A stretch of DNA of 64,000 nucleotides from Sycobia sp. Sy_11 (lineage: Eukaryota; Arthropoda; Insecta; Hymenoptera; Epichrysomallidae), in the NCBI GenBank assembly GCA_018907035.1, contig JACCIC010000030.1, forward strand, positions 673,501-737,500. Reading direction: 5' to 3'. Shown here in pieces: positions 1-12,514 of this stretch. Numbering within the stretch: the stretch's first letter is position 1; each line of letters begins with the position of its first letter. The position numbers and the translations under genes are program-made. The notes below the pieces were generated by a model. The model was not told the DNA's origin and ran no database searches. It was given only the letters and a program-made list of their open reading frames with translations.

Positions 1-94
1 TTGATTATGCGACTGAGATTGCCGAACTCGTTAAAATTAACATTCTCTGCGACAATTGAGAAAGCACGAATTATACATATACACATTCGCCGAG

Positions 95-97
<3 letters not shown>

Positions 98-137
<40 letters not shown>
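98..137. repeat. (GA)n microsatellite
   Basis: Forty bases of uninterrupted GA dinucleotide. Confidence 0.98.
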
Positions 138-142
<5 letters not shown>

Positions 143-329
143 CCCGTGGCTGTTCGATTGCTATATACATACACGACGCAGATGAAATATGATATTCTTT
201 ATTATGAGAGTAGAATCCTGTACGTACGAAAAAGGGATTCGGTATTGCGCGCGTGCGATCGCACACGAAATCACGCTCAAAGAGGCACGAGGACGATGAA
301 GGTGGCAGAGAAAGGAGGTCCTTTTCACG

Positions 330-330
330 T

Positions 331-370
<40 letters not shown>

Positions 371-416
371 TATATACATACATACATATATGTATGTATA
401 TGTATATGTATATGTA
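330..416. repeat. (TA)n / (TATG)n microsatellite
   Basis: A pure TA core at about 335-367 passes into degenerate TACA/TATG tetranucleotide repeats. Confidence 0.95.
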
Positions 417-647
417 CACATCCATATCGGATCAAAGAAAATTATCTCGCGCACTGTAACAGTATAATATAATTCGGCAACAACGAGTTCCTGCTTCTGC
501 GCAGCAAAATCGCCCCCTCCCCCGCCCCGTCCTATATTTTATTGCTCTCGAGAAGATCTCTGAAGCGAAATCGGTACATACATAATGTGTCTCTGGTGAA
601 ATATAATTAAGCGCTGTATTACGTCGTTGTGTCCGTATCAAATTGAA

Positions 648-649
<2 letters not shown>

Positions 650-711
<62 letters not shown>

Positions 712-712
712 A
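650..712. repeat. (TA)n then (TATG)n microsatellite
   Basis: About 50 bases of pure TA to position 699, then TATG units. Confidence 0.97.
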
Positions 713-2512
713 CATGCACATATTCAGATTATCTTCTTCAACCGTCATATTTTACAATTATAAAAATGCATTTCGAGTAAGAGGTTGAAAAATTGTATTT
801 TGAGTATTTGTGCCGAGTGTAACAAATGTTTCAGATTGACCTGAATAACTTTCGAAGAAAGAAGTTATTAAAAAAACATTATCCAATCAAAAGTTTTAAA
901 GCTTTGTCAGAGGAATTGACGAATGACTTTTCTTTTGTCATCGAAGGCCAATTGTGAAGATAATTTTCAGATCAACTTTTGTTTTTTTTTTCATATAAGT
1001 ATCTCTAATTTTTACCCCGGTATCGGATAAGAACTGGAAACTCAACAACCCCTATAGGTTTGCCTCTCGGTTCGCCTACTCTACTCAACATGCCGCAATA
1101 TAGCAGATATATGAAAGCTCGCATTAATAAATTGTTGTACCAAAAGGATTTTTACAAAACTACTTTCTCTCCCATGGACCTAGAACAATGAACCAATTCT
1201 GAACAGTGCGTGAAATGCAACAGCGCCCCAAGTTCAGACGACCATTCGGCCAAATCCCGCCGTCAGTTCTGATCGGCTGAAAGCTTCTGTGACTGTCGCT
1301 TGTCTTGCGAATTTTGGGAAGACCTAACTCACGCTGTGGAAATTCAGTAAGACGAATAAGAAACTAGAATACTTCACGACGTTCATTATAGAGAAGAAAA
1401 ATCTTAAAAAAGGAATTTAAAGACATGGCGAGATGTCCCTTAAGAACCATAAAAGAATATGGTAAGGCACGAAAAAATACAAGCCATAAAATAACTGCAA
1501 CTACCAAGAAAGATAAGGCGACTCAAATGTCACCTCTGTTCGAGATGAAGGAAACAAAGTAAGAGATATATGGAATGGCAGAACCGCTCGCGTAGACAGG
1601 GCAAAATCACAATGAGATCGCGGATATAGTAACAGAATCGAGATAATACCGTACATCGGACTCTATCGGTCATAGACCAGGAAAAGGTAAAATTAGTAAT
1701 AAAAGAAAACAAGAAAAACAATATACCATCTATAGAGGCTCAAACAGTCAGCTAACGAAAACATATTTGGTCTAAACATATAGAGGGTCGGTAGAAATAA
1801 ATAGTAGAATGTAGACTCTTCCACAAACAACAAAAATCACAGCATCCAATAACATTTCCTATACAAATATTCTTCGAGTACCAGCGCGCAAATAGATGCT
1901 TTAAGTAATATGAGGCGGGGTATCGGTCAAAGGACTATAAAGCTCAGTCTGCATTTCAGAGCTATGCATTAAATATAGTAATCAAGGGCATAAAGCAAAA
2001 GATTATTCAACTAAGCCAGAATCATTGCTATAATATGCAAGACAAAATTTAGGGTACAAAGCTTATCTATACAAATCTGAAAAAATGTTTATACTTGTGC
2101 TATATATTTATGAATCAAGAGGAACGATCTTTAAGACTATGTATAATTCTTAAATAAAGAAAAAGGCGTCTGTTCATAGTTTAACGAGTTAATTAATCAG
2201 CAAAATCTGCTATTACAAAAATTCACAATCTCGCTTCTTGAAAGCGAGTAGTTTGCTGATTACCCCCTCCCATCACCCCCTCTTGAGCGCGCTACACGAG
2301 TACGAAGCGTTCATTTTCATAATCACCTTTGTACGTACCGCTGGCTGCCAAAAATAAAAAAAAATTCGCCGAAGACAAGGAAGTCAATTAGGCAAATGAG
2401 GTCTATATACGGAAAGAATCGCCAGGATATAAAAAAGTGTATACCGTCAGATTTGCGTGCCGTCCCGTACGCATCGCGAGAAAATCGCGCACGTTATACG
2501 CGAAATGTAAAG

Positions 2513-2515
<3 letters not shown>

Positions 2516-2555
<40 letters not shown>
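2516..2555. repeat. (TA)n microsatellite
   Basis: Pure TA dinucleotide tract. Confidence 0.97.
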
Positions 2556-2557
<2 letters not shown>

Positions 2558-2703
2558 CGCAGGTAAAATATAATGGACGCGCCTCGCTGAGTGACAAATT
2601 GAGCGTAACTCGCTGGGAAGTCGGATTTGGTCGGTGTACGCCAGGGTTTTACTTCAGAAAGACCGGACAACCTTGATATTATTGAAGAAACTACAATATC
2701 TAT

Positions 2704-2706
<3 letters not shown>

Positions 2707-2756
<50 letters not shown>

Positions 2757-2762
2757 GTATAT
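2707..2762. repeat. (TA)n microsatellite
   Basis: Pure TA to 2746, then interrupted by single G substitutions. Confidence 0.96.
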
Positions 2763-3470
2763 AGTTACTGAACACAAAGTTATGAAATTTCTTATGCACG
2801 CAATGTAGCGCGTCTTACGAAGGATGAACTTGAGTGTCGACACGTGTGCGGGATCATAATCGCTAATTTAATTAACAGATTAAGACGTGCGTTACTTTAT
2901 TCAAAGTATTATTAAATATAAAAAATTAAATGAAAAAAGAAAAAGATAACGTACTTTTAATTAAAATTCTTTAACTCCTAACAGATTCGTATAAAACCGT
3001 ATGTATAATCAATATATATTTAATGTTAACTTAATCGATATTCGCTAATTAGAGGCGAGCCCTAACACAAAAAATTAGAAATTAGACGAACTCAAGTGTG
3101 AATTCTTTATTTCAGTAGCGGATACTTAAACTTCTTCTTCTTCTTTGTCTCCTTCTTCTTCTTTTTCTTCTTATTCTGCAACTCCTTGATCATCTTCTTC
3201 TTCCTCTTGATATACATATATAGTTCAGATGTTACATCTTTTTTTTCTTACTCTTTTTAGCATAATTCTTACCAACTATAATTTTCAGCTGGTTTGCAAA
3301 TAATAAATATAGACGCCTCCATTGAAGATATCAGCCAATGCAAGTAATATAATTCGATAGTAAAAAAACTATTTCTGCAACGAGAAGTAATGCAATTGCT
3401 TAGTGAACATTTAGGTTTGGTCTAAAAGGTCAATACAATTGAAATTAGTTCAAATATGTAGCTTAATAAA

Positions 3471-4689
3471 CCCTGGTAGAAATGCATTCTATTTTTAAGG
3501 TATAAACAAGGAATTTTCCAATGAAGATACCTACTACTAACAGGGTATCTTTGTTCGGTAGTAAATAGGAAAACATGTAACGTTTTTTACGGTGATTCCG
3601 GACGATTTATAGTTACATTTTTCAAGCTATTTTTTCGGTATTCAAGGCCTATAATAGTTAGTTTCGTACCAATGTATTTTTGGTTATGACTAAACTTTAT
3701 CTTAAAACAAGGTTAAGCGAGATGTAACATATAACCTAGCTAAAAAATTGATACCGTTATTATGCTTTCTTATATAAATTCATTGATTTTAATCATTATT
3801 CTAATTAATTAATTAAAAATGTTGAGCAAGTTCATTTCGAAAATTTTGAAGTAACTTATGAGTACGTTGGTTCTATATACCTTATACGTCTAAATACATA
3901 TACAACGCATTGACAATAGCTTACACATTCGTATACAATATATGTTATACTTATGTGAAGTCATAATCGGGCTTATGAATATACTAACCAAGATAATATT
4001 TTACCACTGACGGGAATGGCAAATCATCAGACATGCCGTATGAATACTCTCCATAAATTCAAGTTACGAATTATAGTTATGAACTCAACATGATTTTTAA
4101 TTTAAAAAATTAATTTTATTTTATAAAATTTAAAAAATTTCAAATGATATTATTTATTTTATAAATAAATAGGATATACTTACTAACTAACAACCAATAA
4201 TTGAAGCCGGTATAAGACATCAAAGAATAGAATTTTTTAATTAATTGCTTCATGCGAAATTTTAGATGTTAAATAACAAAAGGAAAATATTTCCAAAACT
4301 AATTTATTACGTATAATTTTTAATATAAAAAAATTGAACAAAACGTAGACCTTATTATTACTTTGTAATTTTTTTAAATTATTAGTTTCCATATCTTATG
4401 ATTTTTCTTTTATTAAATGAACAACATAATGTTATAATATTATATAAATATTAATTGTTAAATAAATTGCTCATTTAATAACCAAAAACAAGGTTCAAAA
4501 CAACCAAGTTTGTACCTAGTTTTTAACTAGTTTTTAAATCTAATTTCTAGCTTTTTTTTAATTTTATTGACAACGTTCACATTTTGCATTCTAAGATTTA
4601 CCTTGTTTCTAGCCACAATGATTGATTCTATTTTTACTACCTAGTAACTACTTTCCAGCCTATTAAAAATTGTTAGATTTCTACCAGGG
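3471..4689. mobile_element. probable non-autonomous DNA transposon with CCCTGGTAG termini
   Basis: The left end (3471-3483) and the reverse complement of the right end (4677-4689) share 13 perfect bases, CCCTGGTAGAAAT, followed in both by a looser match containing ATTTTTAA. The 1.2-kb interior is AT-rich and has no ORF that could be a transposase, so the element would be non-autonomous. The bases just outside both ends are AA, which allows a 2-bp target duplication but does not prove it. I do not recognise the superfamily. A chance 13-bp inverted match is the alternative, but position at the ends plus the second block of similarity argues against it. Confidence 0.55.
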
Positions 4690-7405
4690 AATTGAGTCTT
4701 TTAATTTCGGTGTACAGTGCCAAATTAAAAGAACGGGCATATCAGACAATGCCTTTATGCCCACCAAGAGTTAGAAGACCCACACAACTGAAACACAGAG
4801 TTTTTTTTACATCTTTTAACACAAATGAATGAAAAGCTGTGAAAATTAATAATTAAGTTTATGTCAGTTATATGTATGTATTAATCCGCTTGATTATTTA
4901 CGCATAAAACGATGAAAGACATCCTTTTCACCACAAAAACATCCTTTTCAAAATTGAAATTAATAAAAATAGTTCAATAGTATTTATATCGAAAGTGTTA
5001 AAAGCGACTTATTAAACCAGTATTATTGTCATGGAATCTCAAGCCAGTAGAAGAATGTTCATGGTGAATAATTTATAATAAAAAACAAATAATATATTAG
5101 TTAATATTAAATAGTAAATTATAATAATATAGTTAATAATACATAGTAAATATTATCTTTATTTCAAATTTAAAAAAAAAATAGAACCCTCGCATATAAA
5201 CAATCAACAAAATTTAACTAGGGCCTCCATACAGTTTCATGCAACACTGCCTACCTCTAACGCGATATTATATCTGCCTTTATTAATACTTAAAAACCAA
5301 GACTTTTCACATTTAAACTATAGTCTAAATTACGAATTACGCTGCAGTCTTCTACGCAAATAAATGAACTGTCTTAGTTTTCGAACGAAAATTTGAAACG
5401 CGGGGAGTAGTTTTCGTCGGGATTCGGGAGGGGGAGGGCGAAACGAGCCGAATGTCACTATTTATGAAGGCACCCGTCGAAAAACTCTGCAGTCGCACGA
5501 CCCTACTTTTAGGCGCAAATATTTCGAAGTCAAGTGCCATAAGTGGATCCCCGTACGCACGTTACTCACCTTTTCTGCCGTAACTACCTGTATTATACGG
5601 GAAGAACTCCGAGTCACTTGTATCTTTAATTCACTTTTCAAGGGTGTGCAATTTTTTGGGAGATATTTACATAAATTTGAATGTTTGAAATATCGGCAAT
5701 GATTGCGGTCTTAAATGGCTAGGGGGATTAAAAAAGAAGAAGAACGGCGTTTCGGCGTTTCAAAATCGTACGGGAGAAGGGTAACGCGCGGCCTCGGGCA
5801 ATGGAGAAATCAGTCTGTTTACTTGCACGTATGTAGCCTCGAAGATTGCTTGTCAAAAGACGAGGCTGTGCGCACTGGTGGGACCGAATTCCGATCTTCC
5901 CCGTTTAACCGACGTATTTCTTCTTCTTCAAAAATTAATACTCAAAGAGGCAGGATAAGACTTGTTTTGAGACGTTTTTGCGATAATTTTAGTCAATATT
6001 GTCCAAACTTCCCCTTCTATCTAAATAGGAATTGGATTTTTTTTTATTTAATTGAATTTGGTATGTATTTTGACAAAACTCTTCAAGAATTTACATTAGT
6101 ATAAATTTAAAATTATATTAATGTTTTGTATTATCTAGAAATATTAAAAAAAAGGTTCAAAAAGGTAATCAAGAATATGGCTAATATTAGAAGAGGAATG
6201 GAATATCAAATAGTCCTAAAAAAATTTATGGCTATATAGTATATGTTAACTTTCACAGCCTGCTTAGATAAATAAATAATGTATATAATTAGTAATTATA
6301 GTACTAATTATTGCAATAAATTGCATAATTCATTTTTCCTGTATCATGTCTAACTCATCGTTATAACTGATATTTTAAATTTTATCCAAGTATTCATAAA
6401 TACTGCAAACTTCTTTTTTTTCTAAAGAATAGATATTTTGTAAATCTCTTGAATTCTAGCAAATACGATTCACGAACGGAAAAACAAATAATAATTGTAC
6501 TCCTACAAATTCGAAAAAATTATGATATTTTCAATAAAATTTTTATCATTTGAATTTTGTAAAGTCATAGAATCGCGATGATTTTTAGAACTCCAGAAAA
6601 AAATAGTATGAGCAGCGTTAAGTGCTCTCCCCATAAAATTGTATAGTTTTCGACAAACATAAAGTAAAAAGCGTAAATTTTGACCTTAAGTGCTTGTCGT
6701 ATCAGAATAGATTACGAATACCAGCATCTATTCGATTGGGCGTATCTGAAGCTTATTGTTATTAAACCTTTCAGCTCTTGAACCAAAAACTATGATATTT
6801 CGAAATAAAATACAATTATATCGGATTAGATTCTGCGTAAACGCTAAATAAACACCTTTTAAACTGGAAATAAATGTATGTTAGACAAAATATCTTAAAA
6901 TATTTTAAAAATATTTATAAATTATTACAATCAACTATTTTAAATCAAGTTGCTCGTCGCTGGGAGGTGAAGAAGTTTTTCACCGTACACTTAGTAACTT
7001 TTGCGTCAATTAATCATTGTATACATACTAACAGTGTATAGTGATAGTAATCCTTGAGAGATCGATGGCGATCGTTGAAAGATTTGATATTTCAAACTAT
7101 GTCAATGGTATTTTATATTTTCAGAATTAAATGGATTCATGATATAGTTCGGAAAAATTGATAAAAACCTTTCAACGACAAAAAATACTTCCGAAATACA
7201 TAATAAACATTGTAAAATACTTTTCCAAAATCCTGTCGACGAAGTACTTTTGTCGCGCAACATTATCTACACGTTTCTAAAATATATCTTGATAAATATC
7301 ATTGCGCCATTATTAATGCTCCGTGGGCCGCGCGCAAATGCAGTTTCGGCGCCTCGTATGCATTTATGAAATACACGAAGGTCAAACATTCGCCGGCCAA
7401 CGCGG
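4690..7405. other. intergenic stretch, no recognised gene
   Basis: Mostly AT-rich. A more GC-balanced patch at 5340-5900 contains a 129-codon plus-strand frame (5715-6104) and a 62-codon minus-strand frame (5352-5540), neither resembling a known family. On the minus strand AAAAG|GTGAGTAAC at 5574-5561 is a near-consensus splice donor, with the exon ending at 5570. This patch might therefore hold a small 5' exon of a minus-strand transcript. Nothing else is supportable. Confidence 0.5.
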
Positions 7406-7837
7406 TTACACGGCCCCGTAGATATCGACCAGGTAATCGACGTTGCACTTGGCCGGGGCGGTGATGTGCAGGACGACGAAGCTCGAGCCGGGCCCGCCGT
7501 TGATCGGCACGGCCCCGGCGCAGCCGTTCGACCGATCGATTATCAGCAGCTCGGTGATCAGGGTCGTGCCGTCGCCGTTGAGGATCTTCATCGTGTCGAT
7601 CGGCGCAAGCCCCGTCGCGAATTCGGCGGCGTACTCGTCCACGAGCCGGGTAATGTGTGTCTTCTGGAGCGCCCGGTCGTCGGGCGATCTTCGGCCGATC
7701 GACAGCTCCCCCTTGCCGATGCTGGCCGATTTCGCGGCGAGCGGTGCAAGGCAGGCCACGAGCACCAGGCGGTATAATAGCTGTCCCCTTGTTGACCGCA
7801 TGACTGCGTATACGCTGCGAAATGTTTCGAAACGCAT
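7406..7837 (-). CDS. MBF2-family secreted protein
   Basis: A 143-codon uninterrupted minus-strand frame, clearly more GC-rich than its surroundings. The N-terminus has a basic stretch and a hydrophobic core (about residues 20-36, LLYRLVLVACLAPLAA) ending in small residues, a classic signal peptide. The mature part ends in the MBF2 signature: ITELLIIDRSNG, then INGGPGSSFVVLHI, then VDYLVDIYG at the C-terminus. Family members run about 110-150 residues, so this is full length. Cys106 and Cys131 could form a disulphide. Two in-frame ATGs are possible (7837 and 7801). The inner one puts the signal peptide right at the N-terminus and may be the real start; I give the longer frame. A CAG acceptor-like site lies just before the inner ATG, so an upstream exon is possible. 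MBF2 was named as a transcriptional co-activator in silkworm, but most insect paralogues are predicted secreted proteins of unknown role, and the signal peptide fits that group. Confidence 0.78.
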   Translation of the reverse strand: MRFETFRSVYAVMRSTRGQLLYRLVLVACLAPLAAKSASIGKGELSIGRRSPDDRALQKTHITRLVDEYAAEFATGLAPIDTMKILNGDGTTLITELLIIDRSNGCAGAVPINGGPGSSFVVLHITAPAKCNVDYLVDIYGAV

Positions 7838-7900
7838 GAAGCCGTAAAATATATTGTTATATCGGGGTTAAGAAAGTGTATTGTCGTTATGTAAAGAAAA

Positions 7901-7906
7901 TTAATT

Positions 7907-7937
<31 letters not shown>

Positions 7938-7949
7938 CAGTTAATTTCT
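7901..7949. repeat. 27-base A tract bracketed by a 9-bp direct repeat
   Basis: TTAATTTCT occurs at 7901-7909 and again at 7941-7949, separated by T, 27 consecutive A (7911-7937) and CAG. This is the footprint expected of a retroposed insertion truncated down to its poly(A) tail. Replication slippage or an expanded A-run beside a chance repeat would look the same. Confidence 0.6.
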
Positions 7950-10477
7950 GGTCATGTATCTTACAAGAATTCTGACGTGTCATGTTACGTTCTTCACGGG
8001 TTTTCAGAATTTTGAAAATAGTACCAGATAGTACCTATTGCACAATTATATTTAATATAGAAATTGAAGATTTAAACAAAGAAGCTAAATTGATAAACTA
8101 AATATTCATTGATATTTTCTATGATACACCATTCCAATTAGTTACAAAAAATATTTAATAAACCATGTTAGAAATTGAAATATATTCATAATTTGAACTG
8201 AAATCTGACAATTTTAGAAAATGAAAATAATATTGATAATAATTAAAAATAAAATTAGACTAAATTGGAAATTAATTCAATGGGTTGTTACATTTATTTT
8301 TATATATTATTATAATACATATTAAAACAGAAAGCAACAAAATTTATTCGTATAGCATCTCATTGACTCAGAGGTCAAACGCAAACCAATTTAAAGGTTA
8401 AAATTTTGGAACCTCTATTTTTTAAAACAAATCAATTGAATTTAATGTATTTTTTAATGCATTAATCTATAACAATTACATTGATACAAATTTTTATTTC
8501 AAAACTGCTGTGTTGCAAAGATTATTATAAAAAAAAATTAAAGTCACATCTCTGAAAGTTCATCTCGAGGTTCATCTCGTAAAAAATATTTTTAGGATTA
8601 TAATTATCTTATACACAATCATTCACCATCGTTCACTGTTGTCAACTTTAACTGATTTTATAAATGATCTTCGAAGACTAATTTCACGTCCTGAAAATGT
8701 TTTTTTGCCAATAAAAGAAAAACTACCGCGTAATGTCACTATAACTAAGATTATCTAAATCTCTATAAAGTAGTCACCCTTTATTTTCGATCGAAATTAA
8801 AATATATATCTCATTGGGAAATTAATATATTCTTTCTATGTTTGATTACTTTTTCTAATCCATGCTAGAAATTCTTTATTTATCATCAAAAGTTAATTTA
8901 TATCTTTGGAATTGCTTAAAAAATTGTATATTAATTATTACACTGTTATATAGACTGAATCTTTTGTTCGACTAAATCGAGAGCTGTTTACATACTTATA
9001 TAATGTAATCAAGTAGGTTTTCTTTATATCAACATTTGATATGAAAATGCATAGAATTTGGAAATTTATCATTTTTTCAAACGAATTAAAAGACAAAATA
9101 ATTAAACGAAAGAAAGTAAAAAAATGATACAATCTTATTTGAAAATACTTAATTGTATTTTACAAAAAACTAAATACACGTTGTCATTTGATATAAAATT
9201 AAAATCTACTCTGACTTGTTAATAATAAAGATTAGCACCTCGATGTTCCAGATTTGACTTACGAGCGGAATCCAAAATAATTGAGAAAAAAGAGCTTTTC
9301 TCGGTCTTATTAACTATACTTTCAGCGCCGTATAAGCTTGGCTTTTCGTAGAAATCTTCGGAGCAAACTGTTACGGTTGGCTCGTACTCTATACATTATG
9401 TACATATATCAAGTCGGCTCGTCCTCTATTATCTACATCGTGCCATTAAGGCAATTAATCTTTAACCCGGCGATAATAATATAATCTGACCTCTAAGCTT
9501 TTTATCAAAATTCACGCCATGGTTACCCCTCTTCAATTTTTCCATAAAGAGCTTCTTTACATATGTATAATTATGAAAAACGAGAAGACTGGACAATCTA
9601 CTATATAAGAACGAGAAAACCTAGTTTTCGCTTCGTATTTGTCACGGGACGAATTTAAATAATGAAAAATTTTACTTTTAGAAAGTTCAAAAATTGTAAA
9701 AAAAATAATTCGAATATTTCGTTTACGGGGATTGTAAAAATAGTATAGTTTTCTTCTGTCTTTGTATTTTCAATATTTATGCATATCATACTAAAAAAAC
9801 ATGATGAATTTTTCAATATAAATATTTTACATTTTTCAAAAAGTGTTGTACAGATATTTTATTATTCATTTTATTAAATGTATGGTTCACCAGCTTCCAG
9901 TGAAATTTTGGTGAGCGCCGTTTGACGAATGAAATATCGTAAAAATCTGATATCAGCAACGACTCGACAAGGAAATTAAAGTATAATTATAGACATAAAA
10001 ATAAATAAAACTGCATATTATTTTGGATCAGCTGTAATAATATAATTATAATGTTCGGATGGTACCAAGAAAAACGTAAATAATTTCATTTACACATATA
10101 AATAGGTTGGTTTTGATTACGATTCTGTAAAATTATTCTCCTTTGAAGTTTATTACGTAATTCAACAGCACTTCCATAGCGGAGATAGACTGGCTTTTTC
10201 ATGTATGGTTATTTCCATTGAGAAGTACGATAAAAATGATAAAAAAAACTACTTTGTTTTATTTCAGTACTTGAGAATTGTTACTCATAAGAAGAGTGCC
10301 ATTTATATTCCTGAATTTGACTATAACTAAGCCTTTCTACTACAGCTGAATAGATTATCTGTGAATGCTGTCTTTCCACTGCCTTACACTGGTCCAAAGA
10401 AATTAAAATTTCGAACGAATACATGTTCCAACCAGTAATTAAACTTTTCTCAAATAAATTATTCACCTTATCCAGAA

Positions 10478-10546
<69 letters not shown>

Positions 10547-10738
10547 TACGTTTATTGATATTAATTGAATTTAATGTAAGTCCCATATATGTGATGTGTG
10601 ACACTATAAAGTAAGTATATACATATCAGACAAGGTAAACACAGGCATCAACTCTACCGGTAAAATTTAAAATACCGACCGCCGATAAATACCATCATCC
10701 CCGATAACATCGCGCCGGCGTATTGTTAGCAATATCGT
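7950..10738. other. AT-rich intergenic stretch, no gene seen
   Basis: No frame longer than about 64 codons apart from those reading through the TA tract, and no recognisable protein or RNA. It includes the (TA)n microsatellite at 10482-10543. Confidence 0.7.
10482..10543. repeat. (TA)n microsatellite
   Basis: 62 bases of pure TA. Confidence 0.98.
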
Positions 10739-12328
10739 CCCAGATAGCAGCATATGCCAGGCATGATCATGCACGACATCTGATGCGTATATTCAATCGT
10801 AATCTGCGCGTATATTGCGAGATTTGTTCTGCTGCGCAAGATTGCGGGTAATATGGTACGTGTTTGCGCAAAATCTGGAGAAAAAGAATGGACTTATTGC
10901 CAGTTATGTGCGAGATCAAATTTTTAATATACTAAAAATATTTTTAGGTTATAAGTATATATATATATATTAAATCCTCGCGAATAAGCAGCTGTTGGAA
11001 CGCTGTATATACCAATATATAGTATACGTGTGCCATGTGGATGTGTCAGTATTTCAAGTTGGTTTTGAAATAACTTCAGAAATTCTATGAAAATTATACA
11101 TATTATGTGACATTACAATATTATTGATGAAATATTATGTAATGTTAAAAAAAGTATGCATTTGAAATTCTTCCATTTTTAAAATATTTTATATACTATT
11201 GCATTTCTTTTCTATTTAGATTCCATCAGATATATGGACTTATTCTCTATTTTGACGATTATTAGAGAAATAATTAATTGATTTATATAAAATATATGTT
11301 ATTATTGTTGATAATTAGGACAAATCAGATTAATGAGTTTTTAGGACTAGATTATATAAATATAAAGATTTACATCATACATTTTATTATGTTCATTCAT
11401 ATGTAACTATTATATTTTAATTTATTTGTGTAACTTAGTATAATTAATTACATATAATTGTATTAGTTTAATTTTATGTGTAAAATAAAAGTATTTTGAA
11501 AATTAAAGTTTTAATTTTTTTAATAGATGAAAATATGATTTATTATAATGTTTTGAATAATATTTAATTATTTATTATTATTGTTTTTACGACCTATATG
11601 TACACGAATATATATTTAATATGTAACATATTCTTGCATATTTGAATTTTTATATTTTCCCGCCTCGGTACTGCGCAAGCAAGTCCGCGTTTTTTACCGT
11701 TACATTTTAAACGTTGCACGAACTTTTTGAAATCTAAATTCAATTTTGGTTGTACTTATAAGTATATGTACAAGTTTTTTCCTATAATAAATATAATTTA
11801 TTGTTTAAACAAAAAGAAAAAGAAAGACTTAAATTTATATTGAGAAATTTCAACATATTGAGATTTAAGAATTCTCTGATTTTTAAATTATACAAGGTAA
11901 GTTTCTTTAATTATTAAATAACATTGGACTGAATTTAATTCTTAAAAAAGACCACTGAAAGTAGAGTATACACATTTTTCATTTAGTATTACAATTTTCT
12001 GAGAAGTTTAATATTGTTACTCACTAAAACTTTTAAATTAATTAATTTGAGTGTTATTTAGATAACTAACATGATTAAATTTTTTGTAATTATTTCATTG
12101 TTGATTTATTGAGCCTAGCAACGTTACCTGCACGTGCACGATCATGCCTGTAATATGTCGGCACTGTACGCACAATATTACGCTTAGATTTCACGCTTAT
12201 TACGCCGGCGCAACTATGCGCGAAATCTACGCGCTTATTGTACGGTACCTGGCAAGCAGAAACAGCGATTTCAAGCCGCTTGCAAGCGCGCAATCTGTCG
12301 ATAATCTGCGCACTCAATGTTATCTGGG
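10739..12328. mobile_element. probable non-autonomous DNA transposon with CCCAGATA termini
   Basis: The left end starts CCCAGATAGCA and the right end, read on the minus strand, starts CCCAGATAACA. Subterminal regions share another inverted match, GGCATGATCATGCACG near 10758 against GGCATGATCGTGCACG on the minus strand near 12148. GT flanks both ends. The element abuts the outer edge of the left 5S inverted-repeat arm. The right arm, which lacks it, reads through the equivalent point (ATATCGTAAATTCAG-like), so it looks like an empty site. The 1.6-kb AT-rich interior encodes no transposase. The superfamily is not identified. The termini resemble those of the 3471-4689 element. Confidence 0.5.
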
Positions 12329-12485
12329 GTAAATTCAGATTTCTCGTTTATATTATCGATAATCGATAACATGTTTCTACTTGTTCAACTTTTTTAATTT
12401 ACACATACAAATATAAATTATGAAAATTTATAAAAATATAAGATACGTGTACGTGTATTAGAGATGAAAGTTATTATTTACTAGT

Positions 12486-12491
12486 TATATA
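12486..12491 (+). promoter_or_regulatory. TATATA box of 5S rRNA gene
   Basis: TATATA at -29 to -24 relative to the 5S start. The other 5S copy has the same hexamer at exactly the same spacing although much of the surrounding flank differs. Insect 5S genes are known to need an upstream TATA-like element in addition to the internal control region. Confidence 0.7.
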
Positions 12492-12514
12492 CCTGAATCG
12501 AATTATTAGCCATC

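Larger units (their letters stand above)
1..3470. other. AT-rich intergenic stretch with microsatellites
   Basis: No supportable gene. ORFs here are short or read through simple repeats (RERERE, IYIYIY). The stretch holds a (GA)n tract and four (TA)n tracts, listed separately, and a degenerate TTC/CTT-rich patch at about 3128-3212. Around 1020-1300 the base composition is more even, but no frame stays open for 60 codons with recognisable content. Confidence 0.7.

Noticed and set aside
5715..6104. 129-codon plus-strand frame
   Set aside because: No recognisable family; composition drifts from GC-balanced to AT-rich along the frame and the end reads into AT-rich intergenic DNA. Kept only as a note on the stretch.
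7443..7847. 134-codon plus-strand frame opposite the MBF2 gene
   Set aside because: Antisense shadow of a GC-rich coding region. The minus strand has the signal peptide and family signature.
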